A stretch of 64,000 nt of DNA. Source: Nocardia sp. NBC_00565 (GTDB lineage Bacteria > Actinomycetota > Actinomycetes > Mycobacteriales > Mycobacteriaceae). This document shows, in pieces, positions 1 to 8,314 of the stretch (within the stretch, counting starts at the first letter, position 1; each line of letters opens with the position of its first letter). Under the pieces are notes generated by a model. The model had not been told where the DNA came from and searched no databases. It saw nothing but the letters and a program-made list of their open reading frames with translations. The translations under genes were made by a program, and so were the position numbers. The stretch spans positions 4,154,001 to 4,218,000 of the forward strand of contig NZ_CP107785.1 of the NCBI RefSeq assembly GCF_036345915.1, given 5' to 3'.

Positions 1-1624
1 TGCCGAACGCGATGGTGCGGGGCGTGACGAACAACGGGATGCTCGGCATATCCGCCCACAGCAGGTTCTCGGCCTCGGTGCGCAGATTCAGCGTTGTGGT
101 CGAGTTGTCGTCGCCCGCAAGCTGATCGGTGATCGAATCGTAGCGGCCATTACCGTAGCGACCGAAATTGAGCCCGCTACCTGTGCGCAACGCGCTGCTC
201 GCCGCCACACCGGTCTGGGATCCGGCCGGACCCGGCGCCGATGCGGTGCTGCCGAGCACGGCGTCGACTTTGCCTTCGGTGAGCTGGGACGGTGTGAAAT
301 CGGCGGATCCGGCGTCCACCACATTGATACCGGCCGATTTGCACGCCTCCGCGATCAGCTGCACGGTCTGGGTACGCCGCTCGTCCGGACGCACATATCC
401 GACCCGAATGGTGGTATTCGACCCACCCGAGGCCGCGGCGGCGGTCGTGTCGCCGCCGCGATATTTGTCGGCCGCCCCGATGACGGCCGGATAGAACAGC
501 GAATCCTGCTGTGTGATACGAGAATTCAGTGGCGCGGTACCGAGCCCGGTCTTCGGCGCGTCCTTGGCCTTGCCGAGCTTGTCGAACAGTGCCTGCCGCG
601 GCACACACAACGCGAAGGCGCGCCGAGCGTCGGCCGAACCGAAGACGCCTCCGGTCCCGAGCACCAACTGCTCGGCACCGCGCCCCGGCACCGACCGCAC
701 CGAAAACCCGTCCAGATTGATATCTTTCACCGATCCGGCACCGATATCGACGACCCCGACCGCATTGTCGCCGACCTTCGCCTTCAGATCCGCGGTCTTC
801 GGATACACCACGATCCGCCCGGTCTCGGGCTTATTGCCCCACCAGCGTTCGTTGGCGACCAGGACCAGCCCGTCCTTATCGGAGAACGAATCGATCCGGT
901 ACGGCCCCGATGACGGGAACCGGCTCAGATCCACCTTGCCAGAGCCGATGGTCCACCCGTTGTTCCAGAAGTCGGCGATCCGCTGCAGCGAGGCCTGGTC
1001 ACCGGACTGCACGGCGGTCACCACATTCGGCACATTCGCCACCCGCGCGGCCACATGCGCGGGCATCAACTCACCCGCGGTGAACAGGTTGCGCCACGGC
1101 AGGTAGTGCCGGTCCCCGCGGAACACCACGGTGGCGTCCTTGGAACCGGTCTGGCAATCCACCCGCTCGATATCGGCGTATCCGGCGGTGCTCGCGGCGT
1201 CGAACAACGGCACCTGCCCGCGGTCGCCGGGCTTGGTGTACCGCCCGCTATGCGCGGCCCAGGCCAGCACCAGATCATCGCACGAGGTCGGCACGCCGTC
1301 GGAGTACACACCGTCCGCGCTGAGCCGGTACTGGATCGTCTGCGCCTCGCCGGGCACCTCTTTCGCGGTGCCCACATCGGTGTCGGCGACCTGTTGACCA
1401 TCCGGTCCGGTGTAGAAGAACCCGGTCAGCACCCGCGCGAACACCGCGTTCGAGCCGGTGCTCGCGCCGAGCGTGCTCCCCCCGTTGTAACTGGCGATCA
1501 CCGCGTCGACGGCGTAACCGATGGAGGGCACTTGGTTCTGACTCGAGCATCCGGCCACCACCGTGGCGGCCACGGTGCCCGCAGCCACCGCTCCGATCAG
1601 ACGTGCCGCTAGCGACTGCTTCAT
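1..1624 (-). CDS. ABC-transporter family 5 solute-binding lipoprotein (C-terminus beyond window)
   Basis: The reading frame is open from the ATG at 1624 to the left edge, so the C-terminus is missing. The N-terminus is a lipoprotein signal: a short basic stretch, a hydrophobic core and the lipobox VVAGC, with Cys at about residue 25. The remainder reads like an extracytoplasmic oligopeptide/nickel-type (SBP_bac_5) binding protein, with the characteristic long segments on substrate presentation, PS-x-GPY and a C-terminal IPLF-type strand. Its place directly downstream of secF matches M. tuberculosis Rv2585c, a lipoprotein of this family that lacks an adjacent permease. The ligand is unknown. 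No ABC permease or ATPase gene is visible here, so a role in import is inferred from the family only. Confidence 0.85.
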   Translation of the reverse strand, partial: MKQSLAARLIGAVAAGTVAATVVAGCSSQNQVPSIGYAVDAVIASYNGGSTLGASTGSNAVFARVLTGFFYTGPDGQQVADTDVGTAKEVPGEAQTIQYRLSADGVYSDGVPTSCDDLVLAWAAHSGRYTKPGDRGQVPLFDAASTAGYADIERVDCQTGSKDATVVFRGDRHYLPWRNLFTAGELMPAHVAARVANVPNVVTAVQSGDQASLQRIADFWNNGWTIGSGKVDLSRFPSSGPYRIDSFSDKDGLVLVANERWWGNKPETGRIVVYPKTADLKAKVGDNAVGVVDIGAGSVKDINLDGFSVRSVPGRGAEQLVLGTGGVFGSADARRAFALCVPRQALFDKLGKAKDAPKTGLGTAPLNSRITQQDSLFYPAVIGAADKYRGGDTTAAAASGGSNTTIRVGYVRPDERRTQTVQLIAEACKSAGINVVDAGSADFTPSQLTEGKVDAVLGSTASAPGPAGSQTGVAASSALRTGSGLNFGRYGNGRYDSITDQLAGDDNSTTTLNLRTEAENLLWADMPSIPLFVTPRTIAFG

Positions 1625-1649
1625 CAACGAAAACCCCTGCCGTCGGGTG

Positions 1650-2843
1650 TCAGTTCCGCCGCTTGGTCCGTTTCCCGCTCGGCCGCGCACCCGGACGCGG
1701 CGCCTGTCCCGGTTCGCGCACGGGGCGCGCACCCAACTCGCGCCCGGTCGCCGCGACCGCCCGGCGTTCCGCCTCGGCGCCGGCCCGCGCCGAAGCCAGC
1801 CCGGCCCGCTTGTTGAGCACCTTCCTGGTGTGCGCCGCCACCGGACCCCACCGCTCCTTGATCGACACCAGCAGCGGCACGGCGAAGAAGATCGACGAGT
1901 ATGCGCCGACGATCATGCCGACCAACTGCACCAGCGCCAGATCCTTCAGCGTGCCGACGCCGAGCAGCCATACCGCGATCACGAGCATGCCGACGATCGG
2001 CAGAATGCCGATGACCGTGGTGTTGATCGAGCGCATCAGCGTCTGGTTGGCCGCGAGGTTCGCCTGTTCGGCATAGGTGCGTCTGGTCGTATTGACCACG
2101 CCACGCGTGTTCTCCTCGACCTTGTCGAAGACCACGACGTTGTCGTAGAGCACGTACCCGAGGATGGTCAACAGACCGATCACCGCGGCGGGTGTCACCT
2201 CGAAGCCGACCAGCGAATAGATACCCGCCGTCACGATCATGTTGAAGAACAGCGAGCCGATCGCCGCGATCGACATATCCCGTTCGAAGCGGATGGCGAT
2301 GTAGACCATGGTCAACGCGATGAACACCACCAGCGCGATCAGCGCCTTCTTGGTGATCTGGCTACCCCAGGTCTCGCTGATCTCGGCGATGCTGATCGCG
2401 TTACGAGAAACGTTGCCGTCCTTGTCCTTCGGCTGGAAGGAGTTGAACAGGGCGGTCTGCAGCGCATCGGTCTGCGTGGCGCTCAGTGTGTCGGAGCGGA
2501 CCTGAATGGTCTCCGCCGCACCGGATCCCACCTTCTGCACCGTCACCGGGGCATGGCCGATGGTCTGGGAGTAGACGTCCTCGACCTTCTGTGTGGTGGC
2601 CGTTCCCGCCGCGGGCAGCTGGATGCGCGAACCGCCCGCGAAGTCGATGCCGAGGGTGAATCCGCGAATCCCGATGCTCAGCAACGAGATCAGCAGGAAG
2701 GCCGCGGTCAGCCCGTAGTAGAAGCGGCGGCGATTGACGATCTTGAAACCGCCGGTGCCGGTGTAGAGCCGCTCGAAGATGCTGTGCTTGGGCGCGTCGA
2801 CATCGTTCAGCTCGTCCGAGAACTCCAGAGTCGAGTTTGTCAT
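1650..2843 (-). CDS. secF: Protein translocase subunit SecF
   Basis: SecF works with SecD to use the proton motive force in late steps of Sec-dependent export. The 397-residue product has one N-terminal membrane segment (about 45-62), the LGIDFAGGS motif typical of SecF P1, and five C-terminal membrane segments, including the region with YDNVVVFD that is conserved in SecD/SecF. The C-terminal tail is long, basic and Ala/Arg-rich. The start ATG overlaps the secD stop as ATGA, which implies translational coupling. The lipoprotein gene follows 25 bp downstream. This is the standard yajC-secD-secF order of actinobacteria. Confidence 0.97.
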   Translation of the reverse strand: MTNSTLEFSDELNDVDAPKHSIFERLYTGTGGFKIVNRRRFYYGLTAAFLLISLLSIGIRGFTLGIDFAGGSRIQLPAAGTATTQKVEDVYSQTIGHAPVTVQKVGSGAAETIQVRSDTLSATQTDALQTALFNSFQPKDKDGNVSRNAISIAEISETWGSQITKKALIALVVFIALTMVYIAIRFERDMSIAAIGSLFFNMIVTAGIYSLVGFEVTPAAVIGLLTILGYVLYDNVVVFDKVEENTRGVVNTTRRTYAEQANLAANQTLMRSINTTVIGILPIVGMLVIAVWLLGVGTLKDLALVQLVGMIVGAYSSIFFAVPLLVSIKERWGPVAAHTRKVLNKRAGLASARAGAEAERRAVAATGRELGARPVREPGQAPRPGARPSGKRTKRRN

Positions 2844-4588
2844 CGTGACGTCTCCTTCAGCAGCGCCTCGCCGGCCCTGCGTTCCCTGGCCACTTCCTGA
2901 ATCGCGCCGAGCCCGTTGACCGACGGCTTCGCCCAGAACGACGAGCGCGAGGCCAGCATCATCAGCGGCGCGGTCACCAGGTAGAGCACGATCACGTCGA
3001 GGACGGTGGTGATACCGAGGGTGAATGCGAAGCCCCGCACCTGACCGGCGGCCAGGATGTAGAGCACCACCGAGGCGATGAGGCTGACGGTCTTACCGGA
3101 GAGGTTGGTGCGCTGGGCCCGCTGCCAACCGCGCGGCACCGCCGACCGGAAGCTGCGGCCCTCACGCATTTCGTCCTTGATGCGTTCGAAGAACACCACG
3201 AAGGAGTCGGCCGTCAGACCGATACCGATGATCAGACCGGCGATACCTGCCAGGTCCAGCGTGAACCCGATCCACCGACCGAGCAGCACGATGATGCCGT
3301 ACACCGCGACACCGGACGCGATCAGCGAGAAACCGGCCAGGAAGCCGAGCATCCGGTAGTAGAGCAGGCAGTACAGCAGCACGACCGCGAGACCGATCGC
3401 ACCGGCGAGCAGACCCGCGCGCAGCGAGGACAGACCCAATGTCGCCGAAACCGTCTCGGCCTCGGAGGTCTGGAACGACAGCGGCAGCGAACCGTACTTC
3501 AGGGTGTTCGCCAGTTCCTTGGCGCTGGCCGCGGTGAAGTTACCGGAGATCGTGGTGCGACCGCCCTGCTGCGGACCCGACTGCACGACCGGTGCGCTGA
3601 CCACCTTCGAGTCGAGCACGAACGCGACCCGCTTGTTGATGTACTCACCGGTCAGCGTGGCCCAGGCGTCGCTACCACCGGACTTGAACTCGAGGTTCAC
3701 CTCGTGGCGCGCCTGCTGCTGGTTCAGGCCCGAGGTGGCGTTCTTGATCTCTTGGCCGTCGATCCGGCTCTTGTCGAGCAGCAAGATTTCCTTGCCATCG
3801 GTGGCGCAGGCGACCAGCGGCAGGTTCGGATCGTCGTTACCGGCCAGCGGGTCGGACTTGGTGCAGTCCAGTGCCGCGATCGCGGCCTGCTGCACCGTGG
3901 GATCGGTGCTCTGCCTGGTCGCCTTGGCGTCCGCGATCTCCTTCTTGGCCTGTTCCTGCGGCGTCAGACCGCCCGGCGTAGGCGTCGGTGAGGGCGGGGC
4001 CTGCGCCGGGAACACCCGCTGCTGCGGGGCCGACTCGGCCGCTGGCGTGGCCTCGGTGGGCGGCGTGGCCTCCGAGGTGGGCGCGGCCTCGGTGGTCGGC
4101 GTGGGCTGGGTCGGCACCGTCCCGTCCGGATTCAGCTGCGTGACGTCGGGAACCGTGCCCGGTGTCCCGGTGGTGCCCGGCGTCTGCGGCGTGCTCTTGC
4201 CGCCGACGGCGGGCACCGCCGTCAGCACCGGACGGATGTACAGCTTGGCGGTCGTCGCCAGCGCCTTGGCCTGGCCACCGTCGTCACCCGGAACCGTGAT
4301 CACCAGGTTGTCGCCGTCGATGACGACCTCGGAACCCGAGACACCGAGGCCGTTGACCCGGTTCTCGATGATCGTCTGCGCCTGGCGCAGGCTGTCCTGG
4401 CTGGGCTTGCTGCCGTCGGGGGTGCGGGCGGTCAACGTGACCCGGGTACCACCCTGCAGGTCGATGCCCAGTTTGGGGGTGGGGGAATGATCACCGGCGA
4501 AGAACACCAGCGCATAGATCACGGCCAGCAGCACGGCGTAGACGCCGAGCAACCGGAGCGGATGCGCCGATCCCTGGGAAGGTGGCAC
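2840..4588 (-). CDS. secD: Protein translocase subunit SecD
   Basis: SecD is the partner of SecF in the SecDF complex, which pulls exported proteins across the membrane. The 582-residue product begins at a GTG and has an N-terminal membrane helix, then LGIDLQGGTRVTL, the hallmark of SecD P1. The periplasmic part ends before five C-terminal helices containing GLTADSFVVFFERIKDE. An extracytoplasmic Pro/Thr/Ala/Glu-rich linker at about residues 130-205 is full of TPT, TEA and PTP repeats and is longer than in enteric SecD, although such linkers occur in mycobacterial and nocardial homologues. It is coupled to secF by a 4-base overlap. The 178-bp gap to yajC holds two hairpin-like repeats. Confidence 0.97.
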   Translation of the reverse strand: MPPSQGSAHPLRLLGVYAVLLAVIYALVFFAGDHSPTPKLGIDLQGGTRVTLTARTPDGSKPSQDSLRQAQTIIENRVNGLGVSGSEVVIDGDNLVITVPGDDGGQAKALATTAKLYIRPVLTAVPAVGGKSTPQTPGTTGTPGTVPDVTQLNPDGTVPTQPTPTTEAAPTSEATPPTEATPAAESAPQQRVFPAQAPPSPTPTPGGLTPQEQAKKEIADAKATRQSTDPTVQQAAIAALDCTKSDPLAGNDDPNLPLVACATDGKEILLLDKSRIDGQEIKNATSGLNQQQARHEVNLEFKSGGSDAWATLTGEYINKRVAFVLDSKVVSAPVVQSGPQQGGRTTISGNFTAASAKELANTLKYGSLPLSFQTSEAETVSATLGLSSLRAGLLAGAIGLAVVLLYCLLYYRMLGFLAGFSLIASGVAVYGIIVLLGRWIGFTLDLAGIAGLIIGIGLTADSFVVFFERIKDEMREGRSFRSAVPRGWQRAQRTNLSGKTVSLIASVVLYILAAGQVRGFAFTLGITTVLDVIVLYLVTAPLMMLASRSSFWAKPSVNGLGAIQEVARERRAGEALLKETSR

Positions 4589-4687
4589 AGTTCGTCATCT
4601 CCTAGGCGGAAGTCGAGGATGGAACAGGCGGGCACGCGCAGCCGAGGGTTGGCCCGCGGCGATTTCCGGCACGCGGGCCGGCTCTTC

Positions 4688-4754
4688 CGAGCGACCTGCA
4701 GGCAGTCGCCACGATAGCCGGGCCGGCCCTTCGAGCGACCTACGAGCAGTCGCC
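4688..4754. repeat. Two near-identical 23-bp hairpin-type repeats between yajC and secD
   Basis: The units at 4688-4710 and 4732-4754 match at 20 of 23 positions. Each carries GCGAC and GTCGC arms, so each can fold into a short hairpin. They lie between the yajC stop and the secD start, where an attenuator or mRNA-processing hairpin would change the yajC to secD ratio. That role is inferred from position only. Confidence 0.45.
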
Positions 4755-4766
4755 GGGGGAAGCAGG

Positions 4767-5123
4767 TCAGTCCTTCGTCAGCCGGGTCTCGGTCTGCTGC
4801 GCGGACTCTTCGACGGGACCGGCATCGGTCTCGTCGGTCTCGTCGGTCACGGTCTCATCCGTGACCTCGTCCGCGGTGCGCACGTCGCGGACGGCCGCGC
4901 GCAACCACGTGGTGACGACGTCCTCGGCGATCTCGAGATCGACCGTGGCGTCGTCGAGATCGACCACGGTGCCGTACAGCCCCGACGTGGTGGTGACCTG
5001 ATCGCCGACCTTCAGGCTTTCCTGCATCGTGGTGACCTTCTCGGCCTCGCGCTTCTGGCGGCGCACACCGAGGAACATGGGCACGAGCAGGGCTACCAGC
5101 AGCAGCGGAAACAGAAGTTCCAT
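4767..5123 (-). CDS. yajC: Preprotein translocase subunit YajC
   Basis: YajC is the small membrane subunit associated with SecDF. The 118-residue product has one N-terminal membrane helix (residues 2-18) followed by RRQKREAEKV, then a small beta domain with the motif LKVGDQVTTTSGLYGTVV typical of the family. The C-terminus (about 85-118) is an acidic tail with repeated TDE units, as in other actinobacteria. It lies upstream of secD on the same strand and is probably the first gene of the yajC-secD-secF operon. Confidence 0.95.
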   Translation of the reverse strand: MELLFPLLLVALLVPMFLGVRRQKREAEKVTTMQESLKVGDQVTTTSGLYGTVVDLDDATVDLEIAEDVVTTWLRAAVRDVRTADEVTDETVTDETDETDAGPVEESAQQTETRLTKD

Positions 5124-5276
5124 CGTCGAAGTCAGTCCCTAGTCTGTGGGTGGGATGGACAAGTACCCCAACAGTCTGCCAGTTCGTGTCATAACCACCA
5201 CACCGGCACACCCTTGACGTCCCTGGTGGACGCCGCGGCCGCGCACATGTGGACAACGCAAGATCGCCGAGTAGCC

Positions 5277-5316
5277 CACGAAAAGCAAGCCCCGCGGCCG
5301 AGACCGCGGGGCTTGC
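5277..5316 (-). terminator. Rho-independent terminator after the flavin monooxygenase gene
   Basis: There is a perfect 13-bp stem (5285-5297 with 5304-5316) and a 6-base loop. On the minus strand it is followed directly by TTTT. It lies 13 bp beyond the monooxygenase stop codon, so it fits the end of that single-gene transcript and insulates yajC. Confidence 0.85.
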
Positions 5317-5328
5317 GCAACGGGGCGG

Positions 5329-6822
5329 CTATGCGGACTTGGTCCCGTAGTCGTAATCGTCCAGCCGGAAGTTCACCGCTTCGCGGTGCGCGTTGATGGT
5401 GCTGGTCGGGCGCAGCAACGCGGCCTCACCGTGCGGGTTGAAGTAGTAGCTGCGCGCCGTCGAGCAGTCGCCGCCATAGAACACCGACGAGCCGAGTTTG
5501 TCGGTGACGCGGTCGAGGAAGTGCGCGTTGGCCTGCTCGGTCACCTCGAAGGTGGTCTCGCCGCGGCGGAAGGTCTCCCGCAGCAACCGGCCCATATGCT
5601 TCATCTGGGCTTCGATGGTGGTGAAGTACGACAGACCGCTGTAGGAGTACGGGCTGTTGAGGCTGAGGAAGTTCGGGAACTTGGGCACGGTGATGCCCTC
5701 ATAGGCCTGGAAACGGTTGTCGCGCCAGAACTTTCCGAGGTTCACGCCCTCGCGACCGATGATCTCGATGGCCGGGAAGTTGACATCCCAGAGGTTGAAG
5801 CCGGTGGCCAGGATCAAGGTATCGATCTCGGTCTTGTGGCCGTCGGCGGTGACGATGCCATCCGGTTCGATCCGCTCGATGGAATTGGTCTCCAAGCGCA
5901 CATGCGCCTCGTTGAACGTCTTGAAATACTGGTTGGAGAAGGTGGGGCGCTTACAGCCGAAGTCGTAGTGCGGGGTGAGCTGTTCGCGAGTCCGCTTGTC
6001 GCGCACCTGGGTCCGCAGATGCGCCTTGGCCAGCACGCCCGCGGCCTTGTTCAGCGGCTTGGCCTGCTTGAAATGCAGCACGCCGACCACCATCAGGGCC
6101 TCCAGGAGGCCGGTGTTCACTAGTCGCGCAACCTTCTGGGTGGCGGGCACCCTGGCGAAGATCTTCTGCACCGGGGCCGGGATCGCGGTGTCGACCTTGG
6201 GCACCACCCAGATCGGGGTGCGTTGGAAGACGGTGAGCGCCGCGGCCTTCTTGGCCACCTCCGGCACCAACTGCACGGCGGTGGCGCCGGTGCCGATGAT
6301 GGCGGCCTTGCGGTCGGTGAGGTCGAAATCGTCCTCCCACGCGGTCGTGTGAATGATCTTGCCCGCGAAGGTATCGATGCCGGGGAACGGCGGAGTGTAG
6401 GGCTGGGAGAGGAAGCCGGTCGCGGTCAAAAGGTAGCGGCCGGTAATGGTTTCACCACCAGCGATGGACACGATCCACTGCTCGTGCTCCTCGTCCCAGC
6501 GCGCGCCGTCGACCACCGTGCCGAAACGCATCCGGCGGCGCAGGCCGTACTTGCCGGCGATGTGCTCGGCGTACTTCTTGAGCTCCCTGCCCGGCGCGAA
6601 CAGCCGCGTCCAATACGGGTTGGGCTCGAAGGAATACGAGTAGGTCACCGAGGCGATATCGACCGCGAGGCCCGGATAGTGATTGACATGCCAAGTGCCG
6701 CCGAGGTCGTCCTCGCGCTCCAGGATCACGAAATTACGCAGACCGATCCGGTCGAGCTCGATGCCCGCGCCCATCCCGCCGAATCCCGCACCGACAACAA
6801 CCGCATCGAACTGAGGCGCCAC
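5329..6822 (-). CDS. FAD-dependent Baeyer-Villiger-type monooxygenase
   Basis: This is a class B flavin monooxygenase, predicted to use NADPH and O2 to insert oxygen into ketones or oxidise S/N atoms. An N-terminal FAD Rossmann motif GAGFGG is followed by DLGGTW and by the Baeyer-Villiger fingerprint FAGKIIHTTAW (FxGxxxHxxxW) at about residues 153-163. A second NADPH-binding motif GTGATA comes after that. The start chosen is the GTG at 6822, preceded by AGGAGG at ideal spacing. An ATG at 6852 lies upstream of this RBS and is less likely. The gene is divergent from a TetR gene with a palindromic operator between them, so repression by that TetR is likely. The substrate is unknown; EthA-like mycobacterial enzymes are relatives. 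Confidence 0.9.
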   Translation of the reverse strand: MAPQFDAVVVGAGFGGMGAGIELDRIGLRNFVILEREDDLGGTWHVNHYPGLAVDIASVTYSYSFEPNPYWTRLFAPGRELKKYAEHIAGKYGLRRRMRFGTVVDGARWDEEHEQWIVSIAGGETITGRYLLTATGFLSQPYTPPFPGIDTFAGKIIHTTAWEDDFDLTDRKAAIIGTGATAVQLVPEVAKKAAALTVFQRTPIWVVPKVDTAIPAPVQKIFARVPATQKVARLVNTGLLEALMVVGVLHFKQAKPLNKAAGVLAKAHLRTQVRDKRTREQLTPHYDFGCKRPTFSNQYFKTFNEAHVRLETNSIERIEPDGIVTADGHKTEIDTLILATGFNLWDVNFPAIEIIGREGVNLGKFWRDNRFQAYEGITVPKFPNFLSLNSPYSYSGLSYFTTIEAQMKHMGRLLRETFRRGETTFEVTEQANAHFLDRVTDKLGSSVFYGGDCSTARSYYFNPHGEAALLRPTSTINAHREAVNFRLDDYDYGTKSA

Positions 6823-6857
6823 GCCGAACCTCCTGCTGAGAACATTCTTCAATCAAT

Positions 6858-6900
6858 GTGAATCGCTTTTCACGGAATGACACCTCATTCCGTTTGTGAA
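6858..6900. promoter_or_regulatory. Palindromic TetR-type operator between the monooxygenase and its regulator
   Basis: A perfect 8-bp inverted repeat CGGAATGA/TCATTCCG occupies 6873-6892 with a 4-base spacer. It is flanked by outer TTCAC and GTGAA half-sites, and another GTGAA/TTCAC pair lies at 6858-6873. The palindrome covers an upstream in-frame ATG of the TetR gene, which argues that translation starts at the later GTG (6919). Confidence 0.7.
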
Positions 6901-6918
6901 CACAGTATCATTGTGCCC

Positions 6919-7542
6919 GTGACGAAGCCATCCACGCGTGCCGAGCGACGTAAAGCCGAACTCCGGCAAGAGATCATCGACACCGCGTTCGTCTGCTTCG
7001 CCGAAAAGGGCTATCACGCCACCGGCATCGCCGATATCGCCAATGAGCTCGGCATCGGCCACGGCACGTTCTACCGGTACTTCAGCAATAAACGCGAGAT
7101 CATCGACGTGGTCGTCGACGATCTGGCCGGTCGGATCATCGAGGCGCTCGGCACCGACAACGCGCCGGACGCCGCCACCTCTCTTGACGAATACCGCGCC
7201 CAGATCGATCGCATCGGCGCCGCGCTCACCCGCATCCTCGTCGACGACCGCCGGGTCGCGCAGTTGCTGCTGTTCCACGCCACCGGCATCGATGACGAAC
7301 TCACCGCGCGGCTCTACGGCCTGCTCGATATGGCCGACGCGCTCACGGCCGGCTACCTCTCGCACGGCGTCGAGCTCGGCTACCTGCGCGCGGACCTCGA
7401 TACCAAGAACACCGCGAAGGCGGTGACCGGCATGCTGATCGCCGGCGTCGTGCAGGGGATGCGCAATCCGGACGAGAACGCCGTCAATGGACTCAACGAG
7501 GCGATCCGGCGGCTGTTGATCGATGGCGTGCGCAAGGACTGA
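6919..7542 (+). CDS. TetR-family transcriptional regulator
   Basis: The N-terminus has the TetR HTH: RAERRKAELRQEIIDTAF, then GYHATGIADIANELGIGHGTFYRYFSNKREII. The rest is an all-helical ligand domain of usual size (207 residues from the GTG at 6919). An ATG at 6877 is in frame but lies inside the operator palindrome, so I prefer the GTG. It is divergent from the flavin monooxygenase and separated from it by about 100 bp carrying the palindrome. The simplest reading is a local repressor of the monooxygenase and of itself, released by a substrate-like ligand. Confidence 0.9.
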   Translation: MTKPSTRAERRKAELRQEIIDTAFVCFAEKGYHATGIADIANELGIGHGTFYRYFSNKREIIDVVVDDLAGRIIEALGTDNAPDAATSLDEYRAQIDRIGAALTRILVDDRRVAQLLLFHATGIDDELTARLYGLLDMADALTAGYLSHGVELGYLRADLDTKNTAKAVTGMLIAGVVQGMRNPDENAVNGLNEAIRRLLIDGVRKD

Positions 7543-7708
7543 ACCCGCGCCGGGTGAATCCGGCAAATCTGCAGCGGATGCCCGCCGCTGCGGGGACTAA
7601 GGTGTGACCCAGATCGACTGTGGCCAACGGGGGCAACACGTGTTCGGCAGAGACCGCCTAGTTCGAAAAAAGCGTATTCGACTTGAGCAGGGCAGCGCCC
7701 CTGGAACA

Positions 7709-8290
7709 ATGTCGCAGGTGACCCCTGACGACGTGCGCCGAATCCACTTCGCCATGCCACCTGTGGGACACCGCGGCTACCACGCCGATGAGGTCGACGC
7801 CTTCCTGGAACTGATCTCGGCGACACTGGACGGCCAAGGCGTACTGACCGCCGACGACATCCGCCACGTCGCATTCGACGCGCCGCGCTTCGGCGGCCGC
7901 GGCTACCAGGCCGACCAGGTCGACGAATTTCTCGACCGAGTGCGCGTCGAACTGGAATTCCGGCAGCGCGGCACCCGCCCGGTGCCCGCGGGCGGCAACG
8001 GTTCCGGCCCCGCTCCGCTGCTCACCCCCGACGATGTCCACCGCATGCAGTTCACCCAGGCCCCGGTGGGGCGCCGCGGCTACGACACCGAAGAGGTGGA
8101 CGCTTTCCTGGACCTGGTCGCCGCCACCCTCGCCCACGGCGGCCCCAGCAGCCTCACCATTCCCGACGTCCGCGCCGTGCGCTTCACCGAAGCCCGCCTC
8201 AGCACTCGCGGCTACCAGCGCGACGAGGTCGACGCATTCCTGGACCTGGTCGTCACCGCCCTGGAACGCACAGCCCAACACCACCGCTAG
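7709..8290 (+). CDS. DivIVA-domain protein with four short repeats
   Basis: The product (193 residues from the ATG at 7709; a GTG at 7604 would add 35) is almost entirely four copies of the DivIVA N-terminal motif: a T-x-D-D-V/I-R-x-x-x-F segment, then RGY-x-x-(D/E)-(E/Q)-VD-x-FLD/E. GY-VD-F cores occur at about residues 22, 62, 118 and 164. In Wag31/DivIVA this motif forms the membrane-curvature-sensing head and is followed by coiled coil, which is absent here. The protein may therefore bind polar membrane or partner DivIVA without polymerising; that is inference. It lies convergent with ruvB. Confidence 0.8.
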   Translation: MSQVTPDDVRRIHFAMPPVGHRGYHADEVDAFLELISATLDGQGVLTADDIRHVAFDAPRFGGRGYQADQVDEFLDRVRVELEFRQRGTRPVPAGGNGSGPAPLLTPDDVHRMQFTQAPVGRRGYDTEEVDAFLDLVAATLAHGGPSSLTIPDVRAVRFTEARLSTRGYQRDEVDAFLDLVVTALERTAQHHR

Positions 8291-8314
8291 ACCGGCCGCA
8301 CGGCGCGCGCTGAA

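Noticed and set aside
1563..2900. Long plus-strand frame opposite secF
   Set aside because: It is Arg/Asp/His-rich, lacks domains and lies fully antisense to secF, so it is a GC-rich shadow.
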